Of a stretch of 6,610 nucleotides of DNA, positions 5,532 to 6,610 are shown piece after piece. Both the position numbers and the translations under genes were made by a program. The stretch's first letter is position 1. Each line of letters begins with the position of its first letter. Source of the DNA: an uncultured Desulfovibrionaceae bacterium (lineage in GTDB: Bacteria; Desulfobacterota; Desulfovibrionia; Desulfovibrionales; Desulfovibrionaceae); the NCBI GenBank assembly GCA_947074125.1, contig CAMTOM010000082.1, positions 1 through 6,610 on the forward strand, given 5' to 3'. Below the pieces are notes generated by a model. It saw nothing but the letters and a program-made list of their open reading frames with translations. It was not told where the DNA came from and made no database searches.

Positions 5532-6554
5532 ATGTCACATATACCCCTTTCTTCTCCCATGCGCAGGAAAATCCTCAAAGCCATACTGCTTGGCGGAGCC
5601 GCGCTTGCCTGTCACACCCCTGCTCGTCTGCTCGCAGCGCTGCCTCCTGTGGCACATAGTCAGACAAAGCTCCTCATGGGCACTTTTGTTACCATTACGG
5701 CAGTAGACTCCAGTAAAACCCAGGCAGAAGAAGCGCTCGGAAGAAGCTTTGAAACCATCGAACAACTGGAAAGCACATTCAGTCGTTATGCGCACAGTTC
5801 GCCTTTGCATGTTCTCAATACGCAAGGTACGCTTGCCGATGCTCCGCCCCATCTGCTCTACGTGATCAAACGTGCCCAACGCTTCCATGCTCTCACAAAA
5901 GGTGCTTTTGACCCCACAATCGCACCTGTTGTGGATATGTTCCGTGCGCACAGCAATCCACAAGGACGCATGCAGCTCAACCCTGATGCCCTGGAAAACA
6001 TGCGCCACCTTTTGGACATGAACAGTCTTGTGACGACTTCTGACTCCCTGCGTCTGACACATCAGAACATGGCACTGACTTTGGACGGTATCGCCAAAGG
6101 CTATATTGCCGATTGCGCCTCCTCTGTGCTCCATGCTCATGGAATTCCCAATCATCTCGTCAATGCTGGCGGCGATATTCGCGCTTCCGGTCACAAAGCA
6201 CCAGGCCAACCCTGGCAAATCGCCATTGCACATCCTGCTGATAAAAAGCGTACCCTCACAACGCTCCCACTGACGAATGCTATCGCCACATCAGGAAGCT
6301 ATGAGGTCTTTTATGACGCCGCCCGTAAACACCATCACCTCATTAACCCCATGACACGAACCAGTCCGCAGCATACCATCTCCGTATCTGTAACAGCACC
6401 GACCACGCTGGAAGCAGATGCACTGGCAACGGCACTTGCTGTTATGCCAAGCGGTGATGCTTTGCGTTTTGTCAAAAGCTTGCCTGGATACGAATGCTGT
6501 CTGCTCACACGCCAGGGTGCAATCTTGACTTCAGATGGATGGGGAAAAGGCTAA
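5532..6554 (+). CDS. apbE: FAD:protein FMN transferase ApbE (RnfF), exported
   Basis: Transfers FMN from FAD to a threonine of target flavoproteins in the periplasm, using Mg2+. Here the obvious target is RnfG. The 340-residue product shows the family elements in order: LLMGTFVTI (47-55), GAFDPTIAPVVDM (124-136), LDGIAKGYIAD (184-194), NAGGDIRASG (211-220), IATSGSYE (251-258), HHLINPMT (268-275) and LEADALATA (293-301), the last holding metal-site Asp and Thr residues. The N-terminus has a hydrophobic stretch (about 15-26) after Arg-Arg-Lys-Ile-Leu-Lys (11-16), a Tat-like signal. Cleavage could be near the LLAAL segment (33-37). ATG 5532 has AGGAAA (5520-5525) six bases upstream; an in-frame ATG at 5559 just before the twin Arg is a second candidate without a good site. 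The gap from rnfB is 15 bp, so it is in the same operon. Confidence 0.96.
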   Translation: MSHIPLSSPMRRKILKAILLGGAALACHTPARLLAALPPVAHSQTKLLMGTFVTITAVDSSKTQAEEALGRSFETIEQLESTFSRYAHSSPLHVLNTQGTLADAPPHLLYVIKRAQRFHALTKGAFDPTIAPVVDMFRAHSNPQGRMQLNPDALENMRHLLDMNSLVTTSDSLRLTHQNMALTLDGIAKGYIADCASSVLHAHGIPNHLVNAGGDIRASGHKAPGQPWQIAIAHPADKKRTLTTLPLTNAIATSGSYEVFYDAARKHHHLINPMTRTSPQHTISVSVTAPTTLEADALATALAVMPSGDALRFVKSLPGYECCLLTRQGAILTSDGWGKG

Positions 6555-6597
6555 TTGACCACTTCGGCTATGCTTTTTTCTAGCAAAAAATTTTCCC
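6542..6597 (+). terminator. Weak inverted repeat after apbE, possible transcript end
   Basis: GGGAAAA (6542-6548, inside the last apbE codons) is complementary to TTTTCCC (6591-6597), and GCTA (6550-6553) to TAGC (6581-6584), which together could form an imperfect long stem. A T-run (6574-6579) lies inside the loop and can also pair with the A-run at 6585-6590. No T-run follows the outer stem inside the window, so a standard intrinsic terminator is not shown. The window ends at 6610. Confidence 0.2.
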
Positions 6598-6610
6598 AAG
6601 AGTTGTCACT

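Noticed and set aside
5606..5614. Lipobox in ApbE around Cys27
   Set aside because: The sequence before the Cys is Ala-Leu-Ala, which lacks Leu at -3 and has a bulky residue at -2; a Tat or Sec signal fits better.
5535..6233. Minus-strand open frame of 232 codons opposite apbE
   Set aside because: Antisense to a clear ApbE with all conserved motifs; composition rich in Cys, His and Arg is typical of a shadow frame.
1..6610. tRNA, rRNA, CRISPR array, insertion sequence or attachment site
   Set aside because: The window is almost fully occupied by one operon; I saw no direct-repeat array, transposase, integrase or terminal inverted repeats.

Overview
This window holds an Rnf (Rhodobacter nitrogen fixation-type) ion-translocating electron-transfer operon. 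Every gene is on the plus strand. The order is multiheme cytochrome c (5' end cut off by the window edge), rnfC, rnfD, rnfG, rnfE, rnfA, rnfB and apbE. A periplasmic multiheme cytochrome directly ahead of rnfC, with the flavin transferase apbE closing the set, matches what I remember of Desulfovibrio and related sulfate reducers. The class III (cytochrome c3-like) heme pattern agrees with that. I therefore suggest a Desulfovibrionaceae-type deltaproteobacterium of moderate GC, but the genus cannot be fixed from this sequence alone.

Layout: 1-491 is the cytochrome C-terminal part (seven CxxCH motifs plus one degenerate site); 499-1722 rnfC; 1723-1818 is the only sizeable intergenic gap (96 bp); 1819-2775 rnfD; 2775-3353 rnfG (one-base overlap with rnfD); 3363-4034 rnfE; 4047-4622 rnfA; 4635-5516 rnfB; 5532-6554 apbE; 6555-6610 a short tail with weak inverted repeats. 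Junctions other than rnfC-rnfD are 15 bp or less, so one long transcript is likely. Its promoter must lie upstream of the window.

How the genes work together: RnfB takes low-potential electrons from ferredoxin on the cytoplasmic side. RnfA and RnfE form a paired membrane core that passes electrons across the membrane, RnfD is the channel-like membrane subunit, and RnfG carries covalent FMN on the outer face. ApbE attaches that FMN. RnfC is the cytoplasmic subunit that exchanges electrons with NADH in standard Rnf. The cytochrome would exchange electrons with the complex in the periplasm.

The main interest lies in departures from the textbook complex. RnfC lacks the glycine-rich loop and acidic motif used for NADH and FMN. 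RnfD lacks the threonine motif for covalent FMN, while RnfG keeps it. The last Fe-S motif of RnfB has unusual spacing. RnfE ends in an extra Cys triad, and one cytochrome heme site reads CATWH instead of CxxCH. Taken together they suggest a cytochrome-linked Rnf variant that may not use NADH. This is inference, and some or all of these features may be shared across the sulfate-reducer Rnf clade.
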